From positions 1-5,836 of the forward strand of contig JBELHO010000101.1 in NCBI GenBank assembly GCA_042091375.1: 5,836 nucleotides of DNA. Reading direction: 5' to 3'. Shown piece by piece: positions 1-5,305 of the stretch (the stretch's first letter is position 1; each line of letters starts with the position of its first letter). This DNA is from JBELHO01 sp042091375 (GTDB lineage: Bacteria > Pseudomonadota > Gammaproteobacteria > Enterobacterales > Alteromonadaceae). The position numbers and the translations under genes are program-made. Under the pieces are notes generated by a model. It was not told where the DNA came from. It was given only the letters and a program-made list of their open reading frames with translations, and did not search any database.

Positions 1-92
1 AAACTGACGTTCGCCTTGCCAACCGTTAACGTGATGGATGCTTGCTCTTCAATAATGGCTTGCCATTGTTTTTTGTTACGCATAATTGTCAT
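1..92 (-). CDS. tnpA: IS66-family accessory protein TnpA, N-terminal part only (runs off the window)
   Basis: Thirty codons are visible, starting MTIMRNKKQWQAII and continuing EEQAS..LTV; the gene leaves the window at position 1. The RNKKQWQAIIEEQ pattern (basic residues, Trp-Gln, then an acidic/Gln helix followed by a Leu-Thr-Val stretch) is how the small IS66 TnpA proteins usually begin. These proteins act with TnpB and the DDE transposase TnpC. The start at 92 is chosen because AGGAGA lies at 98-103 with 5-nt spacing; an internal Met at 83 has no such site. The gene begins 80 bp from the element's terminal repeat, which is normal IS66 spacing. The family call rests on a short peptide and mainly on this adjacent terminal repeat. 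The rest of the element (tnpB, tnpC) should lie to the left. Confidence 0.68.
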   Translation of the reverse strand, partial: MTIMRNKKQWQAIIEEQASITLTVGKANVS

Positions 93-97
93 GGTTA

Positions 98-103
98 TCT
101 CCT
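98..103 (-). promoter_or_regulatory. Ribosome binding site of tnpA
   Basis: AGGAGA on the minus strand, 5 nt before the ATG at 92. It decides the start of the IS66-like tnpA, since no comparable site precedes the second Met. Confidence 0.7.
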
Positions 104-150
104 AAATTTAATTTGGGGATAACATAACTGAGATCAAGAACTAAGGGCAG

Positions 151-172
151 GTGCCGATAGCTAGACGCTTAC
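151..172 (-). repeat. Terminal inverted repeat of the IS66-like element
   Basis: Read on the minus strand from 172 this is GTAAGCGTCTAGCTATCGGC and two more bases. The GTAAGCG tip fits IS66-family termini. The inner limit of the repeat is a guess, because the partner repeat at the far end is not in the window. Its outer edge coincides with the break in the host gene. Confidence 0.65.
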
Positions 173-624
173 GCATTACTATCGGTTCTTGTGTCCATGA
201 ATCGTTCACTGCTTTCAAAAGTGCCATTGCGATCAAGATCTATCCATACCCCATAATATTCTTGATAGGGAGCAATGTCATCGTCTTCACTAAACCAAGG
301 GTTAATATTGAAAGAAGTTTGCTCCCCTTTAGACATCACAAACTCATGACTATTTATGTAAACATAATTAGGTCCATATTCTTCCAAATATTTATTTTTT
401 CCATTCACTCTTACAGACCCAATACTTTCGTAAGTGTTGTTACTGCTGGTCGCAGAACAGTAAGAAAGGCCGCCACCACCGTGGTCGCCTCCATGGTCTG
501 CCAAAGTAACCTGTGAGAAACCCAATAGCATTGGCAATAACATCGCCTTGCAGAGCCCATTATTAATTATTTTGTTCGGCTGGCGCCACAACTGATATAG
601 TATTTTTGTTCTACATAAATTCAT
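169..624 (-). pseudogene. Secreted GEVED-domain protein, 3' end lost to IS66-like insertion
   Basis: The remaining reading frame has 151 codons. The start at 624 is preceded by CGGAG (631-635, 6-nt spacing). Residues about 27-42 form a hydrophobic stretch (AMLLPMLLGFSQVTLA) after a long basic N-region, so this looks like a signal peptide cleaved near A42. The mature start is DHGGDHGGGG. From about residue 54 (SYCSATSSNNTYESIGSV) to the end the sequence matches the opening half of a GEVED domain as I know it: a Tyr-Cys start, a FNINPWFS strand, then EYYGVWIDLDRNGTFESSE with a DxDxNG loop that could bind calcium. These domains occur in large secreted or surface proteins of marine bacteria, often peptidases or adhesins. 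The frame runs into the IS end, where GC of the host plus GTAA of the IS gives Ala and a stop. Everything beyond, including the rest of the GEVED domain, is displaced past the IS. A shortened secreted product could still be made. Confidence 0.75.
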
Positions 625-989
625 TTTAAACTCCGATCTTTTTTTTTAAATTATTGACAATGAGCTTACTTATTATGAGGTTTATTTTTACTGTAACCAC
701 AATCCTGTAGCTATCTGATTTAGGCGTTTAATCGATTAATATTGTTCCTTCTTATCAACTGATCAAAAACAAAAAAGGTTAAAAAAACCATGTTTTTTAT
801 TGATATTCCTTCTATAAACTTTTACTTATTGTTTTGAATTCCCATAACGCCTGTCGTTTATGAATATCCAAAGGTCTTCATACTGCATACAGCTACTACT
901 AATTTGATTCATAGACATCAATTACTCAGTAAAATACCTCAAAATTGAAGAGTCAGTAATAGCTTATTTCCGTAACTTATTTTTGAATC

Positions 990-1007
990 GATCACAGTGC
1001 TGTGATC
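990..1007. promoter_or_regulatory. Perfect palindrome, possible operator
   Basis: GATCACAG, a 2-nt spacer TG, then CTGTGATC: both 8-bp arms match exactly. The size and two-fold symmetry suit a dimeric helix-turn-helix repressor. It is not a CRP site: the half-sites TCACA and TGTGA are in the reverse order and too close. It is about 365 bp upstream of the GEVED start and 165 bp beyond the chemoreceptor stop, so its target gene is not obvious. It could also fold as a short hairpin. Confidence 0.4.
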
Positions 1008-1086
1008 AGTATGATTGATAACGGAACTTTATTGAGATGTTTGGAACTCAGACTTGTGACTTGTCATTGTCAAATAACAAGGGGGG

Positions 1087-1126
1087 CTAGCAATATACTA
1101 AATGTTTAAATAGTATTGATTGCTAG
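1087..1126. repeat. Long imperfect hairpin downstream of the chemoreceptor gene
   Basis: CTAGCAAT (1087-1094) pairs with ATTGCTAG (1119-1126) and ATACTA (1095-1100) pairs with TAGTAT (1111-1116). This gives 14 base pairs with a 2-nt bulge (1117-1118) and a 10-nt loop. It lies about 47 bp past the chemoreceptor stop and could end or stabilise that transcript. In the minus direction the stem is followed by six C and then TTGTTATTT, not a T-tract, so it is not a standard intrinsic terminator. Confidence 0.5.
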
Positions 1127-1139
1127 ATTTGAACTGAAA
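1120..1139 (+). repeat. Inverted repeat flanking the chemoreceptor gene, left copy
   Basis: TTGCTAGATTTGAACTGAAA on the plus strand. The other copy (3177-3194) reads TTGCTATTTGAACTGAAA on the minus strand, identical except for a 2-nt gap. The first bases are shared with the hairpin at 1087-1126. The significance is uncertain in such AT-rich DNA. Confidence 0.4.
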
Positions 1140-1172
1140 CGCGATTTAAAAATATTTCAACAAGTCATCATA

Positions 1173-3122
1173 CTAGATTTGAAATCTTGCCACTTTTGAG
1201 GAAAGCTGAGCCGACAAGTGATTTAATTGTTGCGCATCTGTCTCCGACTTTGTCGATATTTGTATAGCTCGTAATGCTTCGTTCTGGATATTTTCCACAT
1301 TTGATTTAACATTTTGAGAAGTTGCCGTTTGTTGCTCTGCAGTAGCGGCAATTTGAATGGTCATTTGTTTGATGACACTCATTGACTGTTGAATGCTCTC
1401 AAAAACTGTCATGGTATTTTGAGTGGCTTCTCCTGTTTGAGTAGAATATTTGCGACTATTTGACAGCATATCAGAAACAACGGCCGTTCTGTGGGTTAGT
1501 GAAGAGATAAGCTTGTCAATCTCTTGAGTAGATTCAGCAGTCTTTGAAGCAAGTGTGCGCACTTCATCTGCAACCACAGCAAAACCTCGTCCTTGCTCGC
1601 CGGCTCGCGCCGCTTCTATAGCAGCGTTAAGGGCTAATAAGTTAGTCTGCTCGGAAATACCTCTGATGGTTTCTAGAATATGGCTAACATTTGAGGACTC
1701 TTCCTCTAAGGCAGCCATGGCTTGTTTAGATTTTTCCATAATTTCTTCAAGTGAGTTGACCGAATGGGTTATTTTTTTGATATAGACTTGACCTTGTGCT
1801 ACTTGTTTTTCACCGTCTTTTGACGCTGCAGCTGTCTCCGCACAACTTTCAGCAGCATGAAGACTGGTTGCTGCAATTTCATTAAATGTGTTTGATACTT
1901 GTTCTATAGCCAGTGATTGTTGTTGAGAAATTTGTCTTACCTGTTGCGATACTTGTTTGGCACTATCAGACTGCTCACCAACTAATACCGCATTAACTTT
2001 AATTTCTTTGATTAATTGGTGAATAATCCCGACAAAACTATTAAATGCGGTGGCCATTAAACCAGATTCGTCTTTTGATTTTATCGCTAAACGACAGGTC
2101 AGATCACCCTTACCATTGGCAATTTCTTGTAACCCACCAGTTATGACATGCATAGGACGGGTGATAAAATTTGACAACCAAACACCCAGGGCAGTAAAAA
2201 TACAGATCACAAAGAAACTCAACAATAAAATAGTATTTTTTAATTCTCCAGCCAAGCTTTTTACCTCGCTCGCTGGAGCCAAACCGACAAACTTCCATCC
2301 CAACAATGGCGAGACATAAATACTGGCATACCAACTCTGATCATCAATAGATACTTCAATAATTCCTGTTGAAATGGCTATTTGTTGATAAGTACTACCT
2401 AAGGTTTCAAGTGATTTAAAATTGTGGTTTGTATTGATAGGATCAGCTAAAACAACGCCTGTATCTTCAACCAGCAACAAATAGCCCGTTTGTCCAAATG
2501 TCACCTGCTTCGTCATGTCTGTTAAACCTCCCAAACTGACGTCTATTGCAACGACACCACTAAGGCCTTGTTGCGTATTGAACACTTTTGAATAACCCAA
2601 CAAAGGTGTGCCTGACTCTTGATCTGCATAAGCCGTTCCCCGAACAACCTGGTTGGGTGTTTTTACAGCATTTTTATACCAAGGCCTGACTCGAGGATCG
2701 TAGTTGCTGGCGTTCTTGCCCTTTGGCCATTGAATATAGCCACCATCACTTAAGCCCAAGTAAACATATGCGAGTTGTTGATGTGTTTCACCAAAGTTTT
2801 GCATCAGTGAAAAAGCTTTCGCCTCCGGTAAACCATGTTGATCAGGCGTCATCTGTGTCGATGGTCTAGCTATATATTTGCTAACATTGCGATCTAATTG
2901 ATACAACGTATCCTCTTTTGATAAATAGACTACATCCTCAGCTAAACCTTCTAAATAATTAAAAAAGGCATTATCAATTTGTTTAATTTCATTAACACTA
3001 TGCATTTCAAAAGCATTAACAGCACTATCTTCAATTTTGATAACCGTCAGTACAGTAATAATAAAAACAGGAATAATCGCACTCATTATGACGGTGGCAA
3101 TAAATTTTTTTTTGATATTCAT
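1173..3122 (-). CDS. Methyl-accepting chemotaxis protein with dCACHE_1 sensor domain
   Basis: A complete 649-residue chemoreceptor of the inner membrane that should pass ligand occupancy to CheA/CheW. Order of parts: short basic N-terminus and membrane helix 7-29; periplasmic double-CACHE domain about 31-292; second membrane helix about 297-317; HAMP about 318-372 (FITRPMHVITGGLQEIANG..GDLT); then a long cytoplasmic coiled-coil hairpin to the end. The conserved tip is at 488-524 (GISEQTNLLALNAA, EAARAGEQGRGFAVVADEVR). The sensor has Y141, R146, W148, Y149, Y165, D167 and D194, spaced as in the amino-acid-binding motif of receptors such as PctA, so an amino acid ligand is likely. No CheR-tethering pentapeptide is seen; the protein ends VARFQI. 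The ribosome binding site is weak (GGA about 12 nt upstream), but the start fits the membrane-helix position. Neighbouring genes are not chemotaxis genes, so this is a scattered receptor in its own transcription unit. Confidence 0.96.
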   Translation of the reverse strand: MNIKKKFIATVIMSAIIPVFIITVLTVIKIEDSAVNAFEMHSVNEIKQIDNAFFNYLEGLAEDVVYLSKEDTLYQLDRNVSKYIARPSTQMTPDQHGLPEAKAFSLMQNFGETHQQLAYVYLGLSDGGYIQWPKGKNASNYDPRVRPWYKNAVKTPNQVVRGTAYADQESGTPLLGYSKVFNTQQGLSGVVAIDVSLGGLTDMTKQVTFGQTGYLLLVEDTGVVLADPINTNHNFKSLETLGSTYQQIAISTGIIEVSIDDQSWYASIYVSPLLGWKFVGLAPASEVKSLAGELKNTILLLSFFVICIFTALGVWLSNFITRPMHVITGGLQEIANGKGDLTCRLAIKSKDESGLMATAFNSFVGIIHQLIKEIKVNAVLVGEQSDSAKQVSQQVRQISQQQSLAIEQVSNTFNEIAATSLHAAESCAETAAASKDGEKQVAQGQVYIKKITHSVNSLEEIMEKSKQAMAALEEESSNVSHILETIRGISEQTNLLALNAAIEAARAGEQGRGFAVVADEVRTLASKTAESTQEIDKLISSLTHRTAVVSDMLSNSRKYSTQTGEATQNTMTVFESIQQSMSVIKQMTIQIAATAEQQTATSQNVKSNVENIQNEALRAIQISTKSETDAQQLNHLSAQLSSKVARFQI

Positions 3123-3152
3123 CTTTATTTTTCCAAATCAATATAAGCTGTG

Positions 3153-3181
3153 TTATCGATGTCTAGTGATTGTGGATTTCA
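3153..3181 (-). promoter_or_regulatory. Weak sigma-28-like promoter candidate for the chemoreceptor gene
   Basis: On the minus strand ATCGATAA (3160-3153) resembles the flagellar sigma -10 box GCCGATAA, and TGAAATCC (3181-3174) is a poor match to TAAAGTTT, with 13 nt between them rather than 11. A better -10-like match, ACCGATAA, lies at 3323-3316 but would give a leader of about 190 nt and also lacks a good -35. Chemoreceptor genes are often under sigma-28 control, which is the reason for listing it. Confidence 0.22.
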
Positions 3182-3194
3182 GTTCAAATAGCAA
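3177..3194 (-). repeat. Inverted repeat flanking the chemoreceptor gene, right copy
   Basis: TTGCTATTTGAACTGAAA on the minus strand, 55 nt upstream of the chemoreceptor start. It matches 1120-1139 in inverted orientation with a 2-nt gap, so the pair brackets the chemoreceptor gene and its leader. Confidence 0.4.
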
Positions 3195-3419
3195 CAGCCA
3201 ACTACTAGCTTTGCAATATATGCTTAAAAGCGACTAAACATTCGGTAAAAGCTAATTTAAGATCAAGAGTCTATTGATAGTAAAATCCGTAACGCTAAAT
3301 GCAAAATATTGTAAATTATCGGTGGATTTTATATTAGTAATTTGAATATTACTCAACTGAGTGGATAGCTGATATTTGGTTGGTCAAAAAGAAAATATAA
3401 CGCTTGTTTGAAAGAAATA

Positions 3420-3454
3420 AAGTATCAATGTAAGGCATAGTTACATTGATACTT
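3420..3454 (-). terminator. Probable intrinsic terminator of the fecI-fecR operon
   Basis: AAGTATCAATGTAA (3420-3433) and TTACATTGATACTT (3441-3454) form a perfect 14-bp stem with a 7-nt loop. In the minus direction the stem is followed by TATTTCTTTC, which is T-rich but interrupted. It lies about 65 bp past the fecR-like stop, between two genes transcribed the same way, which fits termination of the upstream operon. The stem is AT-rich, so efficiency may be moderate. Confidence 0.65.
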
Positions 3455-3520
3455 CATTAAAGTGTTCAATTATTTAAATAACTTTTCATTTCAGGTAGAA
3501 AAAACTACCAATTGCAGAGA

Positions 3521-4564
3521 TTAAACGTCTTTTTTTCTGAGTAGTATTTTATTATTGCCGATACGTTCTGGTTCGATATCAAAAGATAAGGTTAATGCTT
3601 CAATTAATGCTTCTCTATCAGTAATATTGAAGTTTCCGCTGATACGTCTTTCCTGGAGCAAGGAGTCATATAAGAGTATTTCCTGGTCAATATATCTATT
3701 GACTTCATTGATGACATTAATTAACTTTTCATCCTTAAATATTATCTTGCCGTCTAACCAAGCAAGAGATTGTTCAACGTGCGATGTCTTAACAAATGTT
3801 TGTTGCTGGGTTTGCCCAGTGCGTAGAGTTACTTCTTGCTCTTGGCTAATGAAAATATCATCGATTTTTATATTTGATATGTTTATTTCCACAATATTTT
3901 TTAATTCTTGATTCATGGATGTTTCAGACATAACCACTTTGCCTTCAGCGACCATGACATCAACTTTTTTGGGTGTTAATTGAACCGAAAACTTGGTACC
4001 TACTGCTTGTACCAAACGATCACCTGCATAAACAATAAACGGTCGTTCTTTATCATGGGCAACATCAAACAACGCTTCCCCTTTAAGCAACTTAATGAGT
4101 CTTTTATCCTTGGAAAATTCAGTTTCAATTTGACTGTTAGTATTCAAATGCATCACAGAGCCATCGCTAAATTTGGTCTGTAATTGTTCTCCTATACGAG
4201 TTGCATAGGTGTTTTTCTCAACGTTGAAGGCACTGTTTAAAAATACAAATATACAGACAATACATACACTAGCAGCTATCGAAAGCGGTTTTAATACAGG
4301 TATTAGCACGTCGGAAAAATGGACGTCTTCAGTCAATTTTTCATCGTTAACCAGTGCGAGTGATCCATCAATATCATCCCAAACATTCATCATCGCGGTC
4401 AACGCTTCTTGGTGTTTAGGATCTGCGGCCAGCCAATTTTTCAAATCAGCACGCGATTGTGCAGAAAAATTACCGCTATCTAGCTTAACTAACCACATAG
4501 CTGCTTGTTCATCAATGTGGTTAGCACTGTAAAGTGATACTACTTTTTTGTTGTGAGTCATCAT
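3521..4564 (-). CDS. FecR-family membrane sigma regulator
   Basis: A complete 347-residue protein of the FecR family, which holds or activates a partner ECF sigma factor in response to an outer-membrane receptor. Order of parts: N-terminal cytoplasmic sigma-binding domain about 16-62 (DUF4880-like, with W24, W44 and W62 and the LKNWLAADPKHQEAL motif); one membrane helix about 88-110; periplasmic FecR domain about 119-213 (IGEQLQTKFSDGSVMHLNTNS, LLKGEALFDVAH, VGTKFSVQL, VAEGKVVM); a linker; and a C-terminal DUF4974/STN-like domain about 267-344 (WLDGKIIFKDE, ISGNFNI, LTLSFDI). GGGAGG at 4573-4578, 8 nt before the ATG at 4564 and inside the upstream gene, sets the start; a second ATG follows at once. 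It overlaps the sigma gene by 4 bp (ATGA), so the two are translationally coupled. About 25 extra residues (roughly 214-240) sit between the FecR domain and the LRTGQ motif that usually follows soon after. No receptor gene follows. Confidence 0.93.
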   Translation of the reverse strand: MMTHNKKVVSLYSANHIDEQAAMWLVKLDSGNFSAQSRADLKNWLAADPKHQEALTAMMNVWDDIDGSLALVNDEKLTEDVHFSDVLIPVLKPLSIAASVCIVCIFVFLNSAFNVEKNTYATRIGEQLQTKFSDGSVMHLNTNSQIETEFSKDKRLIKLLKGEALFDVAHDKERPFIVYAGDRLVQAVGTKFSVQLTPKKVDVMVAEGKVVMSETSMNQELKNIVEINISNIKIDDIFISQEQEVTLRTGQTQQQTFVKTSHVEQSLAWLDGKIIFKDEKLINVINEVNRYIDQEILLYDSLLQERRISGNFNITDREALIEALTLSFDIEPERIGNNKILLRKKDV

Positions 4565-5145
4565 TTTTTTGACCTCCCTTCATTATTTCCATTCAATTTA
4601 GGGTTTGCAACGGATTCTGTTTCTGTTGCACTGTATCCTTGAATAAATAGTGATTGTTTGCATGACTTTAAGCCTAGTGCTATGTATTTTTCAACTGAAC
4701 TAACCGATACATTCATTTTACTTGCTATCTCTTTGTGACTTAAGCAGTAAAGTTTCCTCAACAATATTGCTCGTCTGTGTTTTTCAGGTAACGCATTCAA
4801 CAATTGATTAAAACGTTCAAATTTTCGTTTCTGATAAAGTTCTTTTTCCACCGAATCTTCAGTTTCATCATTGAGTATAACCTCGTCTAGTTCAGTGTGA
4901 ATTTCGCGCGATTGTTGAGTAAGTTTTTTAAGTACTAAGTTCCTTGATACAACAAATAAATACCCCTTAGGTGATTCGATTCGCTGCTTCTTGTCCGAGT
5001 GCATAACCCTAATAAAAGCTTCTTGTAGAATATCGTCGACATCTTGTTGAGCGACACTCATTTTCATGACTGACCTGATCAATCCGTCCCTGCAAGCTTG
5101 AAATGCAGCTAAAATGCGATTTTCTGACTTTCTATCTCTTTCCAT
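4561..5145 (-). CDS. FecI-like ECF RNA polymerase sigma factor
   Basis: A complete 194-residue extracytoplasmic-function sigma factor. Region 2 spans about 13-77: FQACRDGLIRSV, QQDVDDILQEAFIRVM (polymerase-binding helix), then SPKGYLFVVSRNLVLKKL for promoter melting and -10 recognition. Region 4 spans about 112-166, with LLNALPEKHRRAILLRKLYC leading into the helix-turn-helix LSHKEIASKMNVSVSSVEKY that reads the -35 box. An acidic linker (84-102) separates them. The last 25 residues are polar and probably disordered. The start at 5145 is supported by GGTGA at 5150-5154. It overlaps the fecR-like gene downstream, the standard arrangement for surface-signalling pairs that drive TonB-dependent receptor genes. 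Iron uptake is only one possibility: in marine gammaproteobacteria such pairs often serve other nutrients. The symbol fecI is not assigned, because true orthology to the ferric citrate system is not shown. Confidence 0.93.
   Translation of the reverse strand: MERDRKSENRILAAFQACRDGLIRSVMKMSVAQQDVDDILQEAFIRVMHSDKKQRIESPKGYLFVVSRNLVLKKLTQQSREIHTELDEVILNDETEDSVEKELYQKRKFERFNQLLNALPEKHRRAILLRKLYCLSHKEIASKMNVSVSSVEKYIALGLKSCKQSLFIQGYSATETESVANPKLNGNNEGRSKK
4573..4578 (-). promoter_or_regulatory. Ribosome binding site of the fecR-like gene
   Basis: GGGAGG on the minus strand, within the last codons of the sigma gene and 8 nt before the fecR-like ATG. It supports the start inside the ATGA overlap and coupled translation. 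Confidence 0.75.
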
Positions 5146-5305
5146 TAGGTCACCCGAACTCAGTTCATTAACTTTTAAAGAGTCTATTAAAATCGTTTTC
5201 CGTAATTATTTTTTTAAATTTATAACTAAATGATCAGTAAACATTACCATAACACAAACTTACTACTTTCAAATTGAATATTTTCAACTAGGGTAACTCA
5301 ACAAA
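5146..5305 (-). promoter_or_regulatory. Leader and presumed promoter region of the sigma/fecR operon
   Basis: 160 bp of very AT-rich DNA between the sigma gene and the upstream small gene. A possible pair on the minus strand is TTGAAA (5273-5268) and TATGGT, with only 15 nt between them, so the promoter is not convincingly placed. I see no terminator hairpin after the upstream gene, so read-through from it is possible. Confidence 0.3.

Larger units (their letters stand above)
1..172 (-). mobile_element. IS66-like insertion sequence, one end
   Basis: The element end is placed at 172 because the minus strand reads GTAAGCG from 172 to 166. GTAAGCG is the typical outermost sequence of IS66-family inverted repeats, as I recall it. 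Inside it are 58 nt of leader, a strong ribosome binding site, and the start of an IS66 TnpA-like gene. On the host side, the coding sequence of a GEVED-domain protein is interrupted exactly at this point, which independently supports the junction. IS66 elements normally make 8-bp target duplications, so gcattact (173-180) should reappear beyond the other end, outside this window. Confidence 0.75.
625..1172. other. Intergenic region without a supported gene
   Basis: About 550 bp of AT-rich DNA between the GEVED gene and the chemoreceptor gene. It should contain the promoter of the GEVED gene, but I see no convincing -35/-10 pair. Around 763-802 there is a nested A/T-rich inverted arrangement (AAAAACA..GGTT..AACC..TGTTTTT) that could fold weakly. 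A perfect palindrome (990-1007), a run of six G (1081-1086) and a long hairpin (1087-1126) lie in the right half. The only start-to-stop frame I checked there, 32 codons from 1011, has no ribosome binding site or recognisable product. Confidence 0.6.
3123..3520. other. Intergenic region between chemoreceptor and fecR-like gene
   Basis: About 400 bp of AT-rich DNA with no supported gene. Reading leftward it contains, first, the end of the fecR transcript with a small hairpin (GGTAG/CTACC, 3494-3509) and the strong hairpin at 3420-3454. Next come small inverted repeats (AGTAAT/ATTACT near 3336-3353). Last is the leader and presumed promoter of the chemoreceptor gene. A 66-codon plus-strand frame starting inside the chemoreceptor gene (3037) ends here, but it is only the opposite strand of the membrane helix and leader. 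Confidence 0.6.

Noticed and set aside
151..516. 121-codon plus-strand open frame
   Set aside because: It crosses the IS/host junction and is the opposite strand of the GEVED gene, which has a signal peptide, a ribosome binding site and family similarity.
990..1007. CRP binding site
   Set aside because: CRP needs TGTGA-N6-TCACA; here the half-sites are in the opposite order and only a few bases apart.
1011..1109. 32-codon plus-strand frame starting MIDNGTLLRC
   Set aside because: No ribosome binding site and no recognisable similarity; it runs through the G-run and hairpin, and its length is expected by chance.
2050..2334. Overlapping open frames on both strands inside the chemoreceptor gene
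   Set aside because: They are shadows of the HAMP and second membrane-helix region of the receptor and show no coding features of their own.
3555..4532. Three plus-strand open frames (3555-3911, 3980-4183, 4209-4532)
   Set aside because: All lie antisense within the fecR-like gene, which has a full-length domain match; the frames have no ribosome binding sites or family similarity.
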